Origin: Acidobacteriota bacterium
GTDB taxonomy: Bacteria > Acidobacteriota > Holophagae > Acanthopleuribacterales > Acanthopleuribacteraceae
Reading direction: 5' to 3'
NCBI GenBank assembly: GCA_030066195.1
Contig: JASJCB010000039.1
Coordinates: 1 to 64,000 of the forward strand
Length of the DNA: 64,000 nt
Shown in pieces: positions 8,990-16,555 of the stretch (positions are counted from its first letter, which is position 1; each line of letters opens with the position of its first letter). The translations under genes were made by a program, and so were the position numbers. A model generated the notes under the pieces. It saw nothing but the letters and a program-made list of their open reading frames with translations. It did not search any database and had not been told where the DNA came from.

Positions 8990-9882
8990 TTATGGCTTCA
9001 GCTGCGTTAAGATCAGCTCTTCCTTATCCAGCAGAAAGACTTCTTTACCGCCCTGGACCCAGATCAGCAATGATCGGTTCGGGAGTTCCTTACGGCCTTT
9101 GAAGTCGCCGTTATGCGCAAACTCATCCAAAAAGAAGCCGAGCCCATTGAATTTAGCGTCAGTAACGGACAGTGTTACATAGAAGCTTTCCTCGCCTCTT
9201 GCCACAGACAGGATATAGACGGCCGGCTTTTTATTTGAAGCCAGATCCCATAGTTGCGTGACATCGGCATGGAGTTTTAAGATCGGGGCCTCGACTGCCT
9301 GTTCTTTGGGGTGGTGAATATCTACCGTATATACATCTTCATCGGCTTCGCCCGGATAAAGGAATGACCAACCGTTCTGGTATCTAACATTTGAATGAAT
9401 GTCCAGATCTCTGGTTCGATAAACCCTGATTGCCTTTTCCAGAACCTTCCATTCCTTTTCTTCCAAAGCCAGTTCCGTCAAGCCGTAGGTGGGCGCTCCT
9501 AAACCGGAGAATACAAGATAGGTGCTTTTTTTAGTGACAATGCCGCCCCAACTCCTGAAAGGTAACGGCGGGAATGACTCGGACCGTCGATTGAGCCGAT
9601 GGTCGAAGGCAATCACCTGCTTGTAGTTGGAAATGATCAGGACTTTATCATTGGTTACGCCCAGAATGCGTTGCTGGAAAAGTTCTCCGGGCCCCGCACC
9701 CGATTCTTGACCACCTTGCCCTTGCTATCGATCAACACCAGCCGGTGATCCAGATCATTACTGATCAGGTAGTTTTGACTCACCTTGTAGATTTGAACAT
9801 GATTCGGCTGGAAGATATCGAGTTCCTCCAGACTAAGCCTGTCGAATTGGATACCGAATGCCAGGATCGATAAAAAAAACAA
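8990..9882 (-). pseudogene. 6-bladed beta-propeller protein, frameshifted
   Basis: Two overlapping frames make one protein. The first (TTG at 9882, AGGAGG 5 nt before it) encodes a hydrophobic start and a propeller strand ending in NRVRGPENFSS before a stop at 9655. Shifting frame at the GGGCCCGGAGAAC run (about 9683-9695) continues as ELFQQRILGVTNDKVLIISNYKQVIAFDH and then to a stop at 8990. The joined product is about 297 residues, like the intact paralogue at 58459-59481. Strand patterns and length suggest a 6-bladed beta-propeller (DUF5128-like) secreted or lipoprotein. It lies 33 nt after the small Cys peptide gene. The shift may be real decay or a base-call error in a G/C run. Confidence 0.6.
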
Positions 9883-9915
9883 TCCATCCTCCTGGAGTAC
9901 ATGATGGGGGAGTTT

Positions 9916-10113
9916 TTAAATGGGGTCGAAAGGCCAATTCCTACCGCACCCCTCGCCACATTTCGTTCTGCAGCGAGCGCGCTCTTCCTTTGTACCTAGG
10001 ATATCGCAACCATTGATGCATGCAATGCAAAGCGTTATATCCGCTCGGGCCTCCTGGTTTTGGATTGGCAGGAATGTAAGAAGTAGGAGAAGCAAAAAGA
10101 GAGCTTTTTTCAT
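9916..10113 (-). CDS. Small secreted six-cysteine peptide
   Basis: 65 residues: a strong Sec signal (MKKALFLLLLLLTFLP, probable cleavage after EARA at 24) and a mature 41-mer with six Cys at 29, 32, 36, 48, 52 and 56 (CxxC, x3, C, x11, CxxxCxxxC). This is enough for three disulfides in the periplasm or outside the cell. GGAG precedes the ATG by about 9 nt. No family is recognised. The gene directly precedes a beta-propeller gene, the same order as 59524-59715/58459-59481. In Bacteroidetes, NVEALA-type small secreted peptides have a comparable neighbourhood, but this peptide does not show the NVEALA motif. Confidence 0.65.
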   Translation of the reverse strand: MKKALFLLLLLLTFLPIQNQEARADITLCIACINGCDILGTKEERARCRTKCGEGCGRNWPFDPI

Positions 10114-10235
10114 TTTTGAGCTCCGGTAACCATTGAAATGAAGAGGGGGGCAGTCAACAATTTTCTATCTGAGTGTCAAGACATAACAAATGGAAAGCAG
10201 TCAAAACAACTGCCGTGTATCAACGACGCAACGGT

Positions 10236-10269
10236 AAAAACCCGGGGCGGCGTGTCTGCCGCCCCGGGT
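10236..10269 (-). terminator. Rho-independent terminator of the DPI-repeat protein gene
   Basis: A 12-bp perfect stem (ACCCGGGGCGGC with GCCGCCCCGGGT) around a 6-nt loop. Read on the minus strand it ends in five T. It lies about 40 nt after the stop of the gene to its right and separates it from the small peptide gene. Confidence 0.85.
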
Positions 10270-10311
10270 CTGAAGGGGAATGGTGAATGGGATGATTTTC
10301 GGTTTACGGAA

Positions 10312-11517
10312 TTAGCGGTAGCGCATCTTCACCTGGGCGCTGCCGGTGCTGTAGAAGCCGCACTGGGGATCGTCGAAGTGGACGAAGAAGGAACCCAGTT
10401 CGTCGTCGTTGTTTTTGATAGGCAGTTCGTACTTGATGAACTTCCATTCCAGGGTCAGGGTGCCGAAGTTGCCGCCGTCTTCTTCCATGATCGCGATGCC
10501 GAAGGTGTCGCCGTAGGAAGCCTGCCAGTAGAACAGCGGAGCGTTGACGGTGTACCACAGATTTTCATCGTCCACGTTGTTCAGGTAGTACTTGCCGCTG
10601 GGGCTGCTTGCAAAAGCGTAGGTTGCATAGATTTCGGGCTTGCCGAGCAGCCAGCCTTCGTTGTCGTCCAAAATCTTGATCTGGTAGATGAGTTCCTGGT
10701 CGCCGTATTCGTGAACCGTGCTGCTGCAAGTGGTGTTGATGGGGGGATCGATGGGGTCGATGGGGTCGATGGGATCGATGGGGGGATCGATAGGATCGAT
10801 GGGATCAATGATATCGATGGGGTCGGGATCACCGGTGATAAATTGAATGCCGGCATCCAGGATGGAGGGGTTGCCGCCCTTCAGGCTCAGGCTCTTCAGG
10901 TTACCGTTTTCATCGACACGCTCGTTGAGGGAGACCACGATCACGGTCATCTCGGGCTCTACGCCCGCGTCCAGCCAGAAGACATTGCCCGCGGGATCGA
11001 AGGCTTTAGCGGTGGAGAGGTTCTCTTCGCGAACGCCCTGCGGAACGAAGGCGACCAGGGGAATGGTGGTTTCGGTTTCCCAGGCTTCGGTACCGGTGGG
11101 CACGGCGAAGTGCAGTTTGGGCAGGGGCACGGTCATATCGTCCCAACGCTGGAGAGAAGCGGCCGTGTTGCGCTTGCCGGAACGATCGGCTTTTGCCAGT
11201 TTGGCGCGCAGGGTCAGGCCGTCGGCCAGGCGGCTGTTGGCGACCTGGCGGTAAAGCACCTCGTAGTCGCCGGTTGCCATTTTGGCGGCTTCGTTTTTTA
11301 TCAGGTCGCGCAGGCTTTTGTCGGTCAGGGAAGCGGCTAACTGCCGGGCAATGTCTTCCAGGGAATAGTTAATGGTTTCAAATTGAACGAAGTGGGCGCG
11401 CTCCTCGGCGGAAAGATCCTCATGGTTGACGGGCAGGAAGTGCTCGATCGAGTTCCGGGCCGCGAGCGGGGCCGCCATGAAGAGAAAGGTAAGAAAAACT
11501 AATGCGGGTTTCAACAT
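10312..11517 (-). CDS. Secreted protein with Asp-Pro-Ile repeat linker
   Basis: 401 residues beginning with a clear Sec signal (MLKPALVFLTFLFMAAPLAA). Three parts follow. First is an N-terminal helical region (about 30-130: LSAEERAHF, SLEDIARQLAASL). Next is a beta-rich region to about 235, including ETTIPLVAFVPQG and VSLNERVDENGN. Then a stretch of about 30 residues made of DPIDPIDPP-type repeats links to a C-terminal beta domain (about 265-401) with paired Cys (TTCSS and DPQCGF). The repeat probably forms an extended spacer. I do not recognise the family. It probably lies in the periplasm or outside the cell. It has its own terminator and is a single gene. Confidence 0.75.
   Translation of the reverse strand: MLKPALVFLTFLFMAAPLAARNSIEHFLPVNHEDLSAEERAHFVQFETINYSLEDIARQLAASLTDKSLRDLIKNEAAKMATGDYEVLYRQVANSRLADGLTLRAKLAKADRSGKRNTAASLQRWDDMTVPLPKLHFAVPTGTEAWETETTIPLVAFVPQGVREENLSTAKAFDPAGNVFWLDAGVEPEMTVIVVSLNERVDENGNLKSLSLKGGNPSILDAGIQFITGDPDPIDIIDPIDPIDPPIDPIDPIDPIDPPINTTCSSTVHEYGDQELIYQIKILDDNEGWLLGKPEIYATYAFASSPSGKYYLNNVDDENLWYTVNAPLFYWQASYGDTFGIAIMEEDGGNFGTLTLEWKFIKYELPIKNNDDELGSFFVHFDDPQCGFYSTGSAQVKMRYR
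10741..10830. repeat. Tandem GATCGATGGG-type repeat encoding the DPI linker
   Basis: About 90 nt of imperfect 9-nt units (variants of GGGATCGAT and GGGGTCGAT) with two 3-nt insertions. It stays in frame in the secreted protein and encodes Asp-Pro-Ile units. Such near-identical units are prone to slippage, so unit number probably varies between strains. Confidence 0.85.
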
Positions 11518-11923
11518 CTCATACTCCTTTGCTAAGTAAAGCTTTTTGGGCGTGGCTAGCGGTCCCGTATATCGTAGGTGACATGTTATTGTCCGTTGCC
11601 TACCGTCGGGCCGGTCGCCGTTTGCAAAGCCATCTTACGTCCCCGTCGCCGGCCGATGGGGGACACACGGGCACCCGGTCCTTGACATCGCAAGATCGGG
11701 GTGGACGCGTGTCCCCAACGGGGCGGTCCTCCCCGCTTCATTCCGGGCCGGCGCCGGGTTTGGGCCGCACACCCCGTTTGTGCCGGCATGGCACCCCATT
11801 TCTGCCATGTCCACATCCAGGTGGAATCAAGTCCGTTACGGGTGTGGCGAGGAGGTTTCGCGGTTTCTATAATGACAGTGACCACAAAAGCCCGGCCGGC
11901 TAAAAAAGACTGAAGGGGTTATT
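11518..11923. other. Intergenic region upstream of the 54-residue peptide gene
   Basis: No convincing gene on either strand. It holds the ribosome site of the DPI-repeat protein at its left end, several short GC-rich inverted segments (for example ACGCGTGTCCCC against GGGGGACACACGG), and a TATAAT box near the right end. Long open frames here are an effect of GC content. Confidence 0.5.
11868..11873 (+). promoter_or_regulatory. TATAAT -10 box for the RiPP-like peptide
   Basis: A perfect -10 box. Transcription would start near 11880, about 44 nt before the ATG at 11924. A matching -35 is not obvious, so the promoter may need an activator. Confidence 0.4.
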
Positions 11924-12088
11924 ATGAAAAAGAAGATCAACTTGACCGAACTGAGAGTAACAAGTTTCTTGACCACATTATCGGAAGAGCAAGCCGCTTT
12001 GATGGGCGGCACGAATTACGGGGGCAGCTTCAGTAACAAAACCAAGCCCTGCTGCACCCCGGTTGAATCCTTGCCTGAGGATTGTTGA
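11924..12088 (+). CDS. RiPP-like precursor peptide with Gly-Gly leader (pinensin-type leader)
   Basis: 54 residues: leader MKKKINLTELRVTSFLTTLS, then EEQAALMGG, then a 25-residue core TNYGGSFSN, KTKPCCTPVESLPEDC. The leader pattern (KKKxxLxxLxVxSFxTxL...GG) resembles that of pinensin-type lanthipeptides and related GG-leader natural product precursors of Bacteroidota. The core has three Cys and six Ser/Thr, suited to thioether or disulfide formation. AAGGGG lies 7 nt before the ATG, a TATAAT box upstream and a terminator downstream, so it is a complete single-gene unit. No lanthionine dehydratase, cyclase or transporter is in the window. The gene is well supported; the RiPP assignment is inference. 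Confidence 0.65.
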   Translation: MKKKINLTELRVTSFLTTLSEEQAALMGGTNYGGSFSNKTKPCCTPVESLPEDC

Positions 12089-12104
12089 ATGTTTCCCTCT
12101 GTCC

Positions 12105-12130
12105 GGGCCGTTGTGACGGCCCGATCTTTT
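12105..12130 (+). terminator. Terminator of the RiPP-like peptide gene
   Basis: GGGCCGT and ACGGCCC form a 7-bp stem around TGTG, followed by GATCTTTT, 16 nt after the peptide stop. It sits between two convergent genes and its tail meets the stop of the sensor kinase gene. Confidence 0.7.
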
Positions 12131-15100
12131 CAAGATTCGGTCGCCTTGGTTTGCCGGTGGCGACCGGCATATTCCGAGGGCGTCATACCGTAGGCCTCGC
12201 GAAACAGCTTCGAGAAGTGTTGCGTCTTGGAAAAACCTACCGAATAAGCGATTTGGGATATCTGATCCGTATTGTTCTTCAAGAGTTGGGCAGCTCTGCT
12301 CAGGCGCAGGCCGCGGAAGATCTCGAAGGGCGTTTTGCCCGTGATGGCCGATAGCTTACGGTGCAGTTGACGCCGGCTGAAACCCATTTCCTCGGCCAGT
12401 TCGTTGATACCGTAGTCCGACTCGCCGACATGCGCTTCCATGCAGGCAACGGCCTTTTTCAGAAAGACCATCTCATCGGAGGGGACCTCGATTTCCGTGG
12501 CCGCGGCCGTAATGGTTTTAGCGAAGCGTTGTTGCAGCAGGCGGCGATTGCGGATCAGGTTGGCGATCAGGGAATTCAGAATGCGCATGTTGAAGGGTTT
12601 GGTCACATAGGCGTCGGCGTCCGAGTCCAGACCCGCAACGGTCTGGTCGGTCGAGGCGCGCGCGGTCAGTAAGATCAAGGGCACGTGGCTGGTGAGCTCG
12701 TCCGTTTTCACCCGGCGGCAAACCTCCAAACCGTCGATACCGGGCAGCATCACGTCGCTGATGATGAGGTCGGGCACCTTTTCGCGGGCCTGCACCAGGC
12801 CGTCTTCACCGTTCACGGCCGTCAGTACCTCGAAGCGCGTTTCCAGGTTCCGGCGCAAATAGGCCAGGATCTCGTGGTTGTCCTCGATGATCAAGATGGA
12901 GGTTCGACCGCGATCACCGCTGCTTTCGGCGGCGGCCGGCGGAAGGTCTTCGGTTTCCTGAAGAATCAGGGTATCCCAGGGTGACGCGGGTTCGGCCGCA
13001 GTTTCGTCAGGGTCGGAGCCGGAGGGCAACTGCTCCGGCTTCAGGTGGTTCGAGCCCTTGAGCAGGATCACGGTAAATTCGGAGCCGAAACCCTCCTCAC
13101 TGCTCACCTCGATCGCGCCGCCGTGCAGGGTGACCAATTCCCTTACCAGGGACAAACCGATGCCGGTACTGTGGATTGCCCTTTTACCCTTGTTGCCTAA
13201 CTGGTAGAACCGATCGAAGATATGGTCCAGGTGATCGCGGGGAATGCCCGGGCCGTTGTCTTTGACAGAAATCGAGACCCGATCATCCTGTTCTTCCAGG
13301 GATACGATGATCCTGCCGCCGGCGGGCACGTGCTTGAACGCATTGATGATGAGATTGGACACCACTTTTTCCAGTTTGTCTTCATCCAAGAAGATGTGCA
13401 CCGGGTGGTCCGGCAGGCGGGTCAATAATTGCGGCCCGTTTCGCTCCAGGGGTTTGAACTGGGCGATGAAAGTTGCCAGGAAGACGGTGATGTCCTTTTC
13501 GCGGGTGTGCAGGGTCATCTGGCCGGCCTCCAATTTGGAGACATCCAGCAATTCGTTGATCATTTGCAGCATGCGCAGGGCGTTGCGCCGACTGCCCGTC
13601 AAAGTTTGCAGCACGGTGTCGGGAAGCGTTTTTTGTTCGATGAGATCTTCCAACGGGCCCAGCATCAAGGTCAGCGGGGTTCGAAATTCATGGGACAGGT
13701 TGGTGAAGAAACGGGTCTTCAACTGGTCCATTTCGCGAAGCTGATGCTGCTGTTGCAAGATCTCCTCATTGCGCGCTTCCAGGTCCCTGGTGCGTTCGGC
13801 TACCTTGCGGTCCAACTGTTCGTTGACGGCCCGTTCGCGCTCCAATTGCTTGCGTTGGCCGCGGACGAACGCAAAGATCAGCAGGGCCAGGGTGAGCGTG
13901 TAGAATACGAAGGCGGGTTTGCCGGCCCAGAGCGGCGGTTCGATGACCACCTTCAGGGTCCGGGCTTCTTCCTGCCAGTGGCCGTCCCGGTTGGCGCCCT
14001 TGACGTGGAACACGTAATCGCCGGGCGTCATGTTGGCATAAGCCACGTGGTTCTTTGCGCCGCTGGTGGTACGCCAATCCTCGTGCAAACCTTCCATTTT
14101 ATAAGCATAGCGGTTTCGCTCCGGCAGGGCATAGTCCAGGGCCGCGAATTCGAAACCAATGAAGTTATCCTTGTAGCTCAACGTGACCGATTCAGTTAGG
14201 TGTATCGATTTGTCAAGCGGTGAACCCGGTTGTTTGTGATCCAGGGGTTTGTTGAACAACAAAAGGCGGGTGATGAAGACAGGCGGGGGGATGGTGTTGT
14301 CGCGAATGGATTCCGGGTTGAAGACGTTGAAACCGTTCTCGCCGGCAAAGAAGAGGCGCCCGTTGTGATTCTTGAAGGCAACGCCGTAGGTGAAGCTGTC
14401 CGACTGAATGCCGTCGCGGGCATCGTAAATGCGGCTGGTCCTCTTTTGCGGGTCGAAACGCACCAGGCCGTGCGGCGTGCCGATCCACAAAAAGCCGTCA
14501 CTGCTTTCCATAATGCGCATCAGTCCTTCCGGCAGGCCGTCCTTCTCGCCGAAGCGTTCGAAAGCGGGCTCGACGCCGTGACGCACCAGGCGGTTCAGGC
14601 CGCGGTGCGTCCCTACCCAAAGCGTATTTTCCCTGGTGGTGCAAAGGCTGAAGACCTGTTCGCTGTCCAGGGACTCGGGGTTTTGCAGGTCGGGCTTCAG
14701 CTTTTGGAAGGAGTCGTCTCGGCGGTAGCACAGGCCGTCGCCGGTGGCCACCCACAGCACCCCGTCCTGGTCCTGGGTGATGTCGTTAATGGTTTCGCCG
14801 ACCCCGTCGGGGCCGCCCTCGTTAAGGAAGTGGATGAACTTGCCGTCGCGGTACAAATTCAACCCACCGCCGCTGGTGCCCGCCCAAAGGTTTTGTTCAC
14901 GGTCTTGAAACAGATAGGAGACCGAGTCGAAGCTCAGACTGTCGGGGTCACCCCGGTCGTTTCGGTAAATTCGCGCGGGCTCCCCGTTCTTGGGCGAAAG
15001 GCGCACCAGGCCCTCCTTCGCTCCCGCCCACATTGCACCCTGATGATCCAACAGGAAACAACGGATGGTGCCGCCCCCGTTCGATAAATCGGCCTTCTTG

Positions 15101-16338
15101 CCCGGGCGCGATATCAGCCGCCGCTCTTTGTCGAAGCGAAAAACACCCTCGTTAGTTCCCAGCCATAGGAGCCCGTTTTCTTCCTCGTAAACGGCCCTGA
15201 TGCCTGGGCTCTTCCTGGTGAGATCGGGGGTTTCCAAGCGATAATGCCCGAATCGACTGGTCTCCGGGTTGTGCGCATACACGCCTTTATTTTCGGTGCC
15301 GATCCAAAGCAGTCCGGTTTTGTCCACTAGAAGGGAAGACAACCGTTGGGAACCGATGCCGTTAGGATCGATGCGGTTGGGTAGAAACTGCTCCAGGACA
15401 TCGGTCTTGGGGTCGTAAGCGAACAGGCCGTTGAAATAGCTGGATATCCAAATCTTACCGTTCCAGTCCTCGACGACGGCCGAGGGATAGAGCAGACCGT
15501 TGATTTCTAATGACAGCAGGCGATCACCCAACCGCTTTATTCTGCCCGTTCGCTTATCGAAACGAAGGATCTCGTCCCTGGCTCCCAACCAGAGAAAGCC
15601 GTTACGATCCTCATGAACAGCCAAAATCTGGCGATCTTTCCCGGTCGGTATGGCCGCGGAAATGTCCACTTCCTGAATCCCGCCGGCGGCATCCCACTTC
15701 ATCAAGCCGTTAAGTGAGCCGATCCAAAGCATTCCGGTCCGATCCACGAATAGGGAGAAAACCCAATCGGAAATCAGATTGTCCTTGTTCTTGCCATAGC
15801 GATAGTTTTTGAAGACGGCCTCACCCGGGTCTTTGCGGCGCTCCTCGGGCGCCAGGACGAAAAGACCGTTGGCTTGGTCCGCCACCCAAAGCGAGCCGTC
15901 AGCGGTCTCAGCAACGGCCATGATATCGCCGGTTGCCAATTTACCGGGTGTATCCCCTTGAGGCAGGTAGTGAACGAAGGCGTCGGTCTGACGATCGTAA
16001 CGGCTCAAGCCCTTGGTGGTGCCTACCCAGATCATGCCGTCCCGATCCTCGAACAGGCACTGGATCAGATCCCCGGCCAACACCTTGGGATTGTCAGCGG
16101 TGTTCTTCCAGACCTCGATACCGAACCCGTCATAGCGAATCAAGCCGTTATCCGTACCGAACCATATCCAACCGAAACGGTCCTGAAGGAGGCACTTGAT
16201 ACTGCTACCGGCAAAGCGTTGATCTTCCAGAACCTGTTCAAAACGAACGGACTGCGTCAGGCGCGTGGCGGATGTGTCGACAGAAAGCGCCGGTGGGAGA
16301 AAAACAAGCAGTTGGATACCAACAAGCAATCGAATCAT
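12130..16338 (-). CDS. Hybrid two-component regulator (Reg_prop, Y_Y_Y, HisKA, REC, AraC)
   Basis: 1402-residue one-protein signalling system. A signal peptide is followed by two-component propeller repeats to about 740 (many W(I/V)GT...GL...(Y/F)D units), then a Y_Y_Y domain (NRYAYKMEGL) and one membrane span near 815-835. Next come a coiled coil, HisKA with FFTNLSHEFRTPL, and HATPase_c with NLIINAFKH, DNGPGIP and GIGLSLV. A receiver follows (IIEDN, phospho-Asp in SDVMLPG, TKPF), then an AraC-type DNA-binding domain to the C-terminus (SQIAYSVGFSKTQHFSKLF). It senses a ligand outside the inner membrane and directly activates promoters. Such proteins often control glycan use in Bacteroidetes, but no glycan locus is nearby. 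It follows a second sensor kinase in the same direction. Confidence 0.92.
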   Translation of the reverse strand: MIRLLVGIQLLVFLPPALSVDTSATRLTQSVRFEQVLEDQRFAGSSIKCLLQDRFGWIWFGTDNGLIRYDGFGIEVWKNTADNPKVLAGDLIQCLFEDRDGMIWVGTTKGLSRYDRQTDAFVHYLPQGDTPGKLATGDIMAVAETADGSLWVADQANGLFVLAPEERRKDPGEAVFKNYRYGKNKDNLISDWVFSLFVDRTGMLWIGSLNGLMKWDAAGGIQEVDISAAIPTGKDRQILAVHEDRNGFLWLGARDEILRFDKRTGRIKRLGDRLLSLEINGLLYPSAVVEDWNGKIWISSYFNGLFAYDPKTDVLEQFLPNRIDPNGIGSQRLSSLLVDKTGLLWIGTENKGVYAHNPETSRFGHYRLETPDLTRKSPGIRAVYEEENGLLWLGTNEGVFRFDKERRLISRPGKKADLSNGGGTIRCFLLDHQGAMWAGAKEGLVRLSPKNGEPARIYRNDRGDPDSLSFDSVSYLFQDREQNLWAGTSGGGLNLYRDGKFIHFLNEGGPDGVGETINDITQDQDGVLWVATGDGLCYRRDDSFQKLKPDLQNPESLDSEQVFSLCTTRENTLWVGTHRGLNRLVRHGVEPAFERFGEKDGLPEGLMRIMESSDGFLWIGTPHGLVRFDPQKRTSRIYDARDGIQSDSFTYGVAFKNHNGRLFFAGENGFNVFNPESIRDNTIPPPVFITRLLLFNKPLDHKQPGSPLDKSIHLTESVTLSYKDNFIGFEFAALDYALPERNRYAYKMEGLHEDWRTTSGAKNHVAYANMTPGDYVFHVKGANRDGHWQEEARTLKVVIEPPLWAGKPAFVFYTLTLALLIFAFVRGQRKQLERERAVNEQLDRKVAERTRDLEARNEEILQQQHQLREMDQLKTRFFTNLSHEFRTPLTLMLGPLEDLIEQKTLPDTVLQTLTGSRRNALRMLQMINELLDVSKLEAGQMTLHTREKDITVFLATFIAQFKPLERNGPQLLTRLPDHPVHIFLDEDKLEKVVSNLIINAFKHVPAGGRIIVSLEEQDDRVSISVKDNGPGIPRDHLDHIFDRFYQLGNKGKRAIHSTGIGLSLVRELVTLHGGAIEVSSEEGFGSEFTVILLKGSNHLKPEQLPSGSDPDETAAEPASPWDTLILQETEDLPPAAAESSGDRGRTSILIIEDNHEILAYLRRNLETRFEVLTAVNGEDGLVQAREKVPDLIISDVMLPGIDGLEVCRRVKTDELTSHVPLILLTARASTDQTVAGLDSDADAYVTKPFNMRILNSLIANLIRNRRLLQQRFAKTITAAATEIEVPSDEMVFLKKAVACMEAHVGESDYGINELAEEMGFSRRQLHRKLSAITGKTPFEIFRGLRLSRAAQLLKNNTDQISQIAYSVGFSKTQHFSKLFREAYGMTPSEYAGRHRQTKATES

Positions 16339-16555
16339 AGACGGCGTTGCCTTCTTGTGTAATGCCGAGGCTGGAATTACGGTCCTCCAAGCCCCCCGGG
16401 GGTCTCTTGGATCATAATTGGAGAAACGTTATTTTTCAACAACCCTCTTGTCTAGGCGGTGCTTGCGGCCACCTTTTGGGATACTTACAGAGGAAGTGAA
16501 TCCAACCCCGACATCAAACACCGGGCCGGTGAACCTGTGCCGCTGGGTAACCACC

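Noticed and set aside
10138-11340. 400-codon plus-strand open frame with Asp/Gly repeats
   Set aside because: It is the antisense of the signal-peptide-bearing DPI-repeat protein and has no ribosome site; the repeat keeps all frames open.
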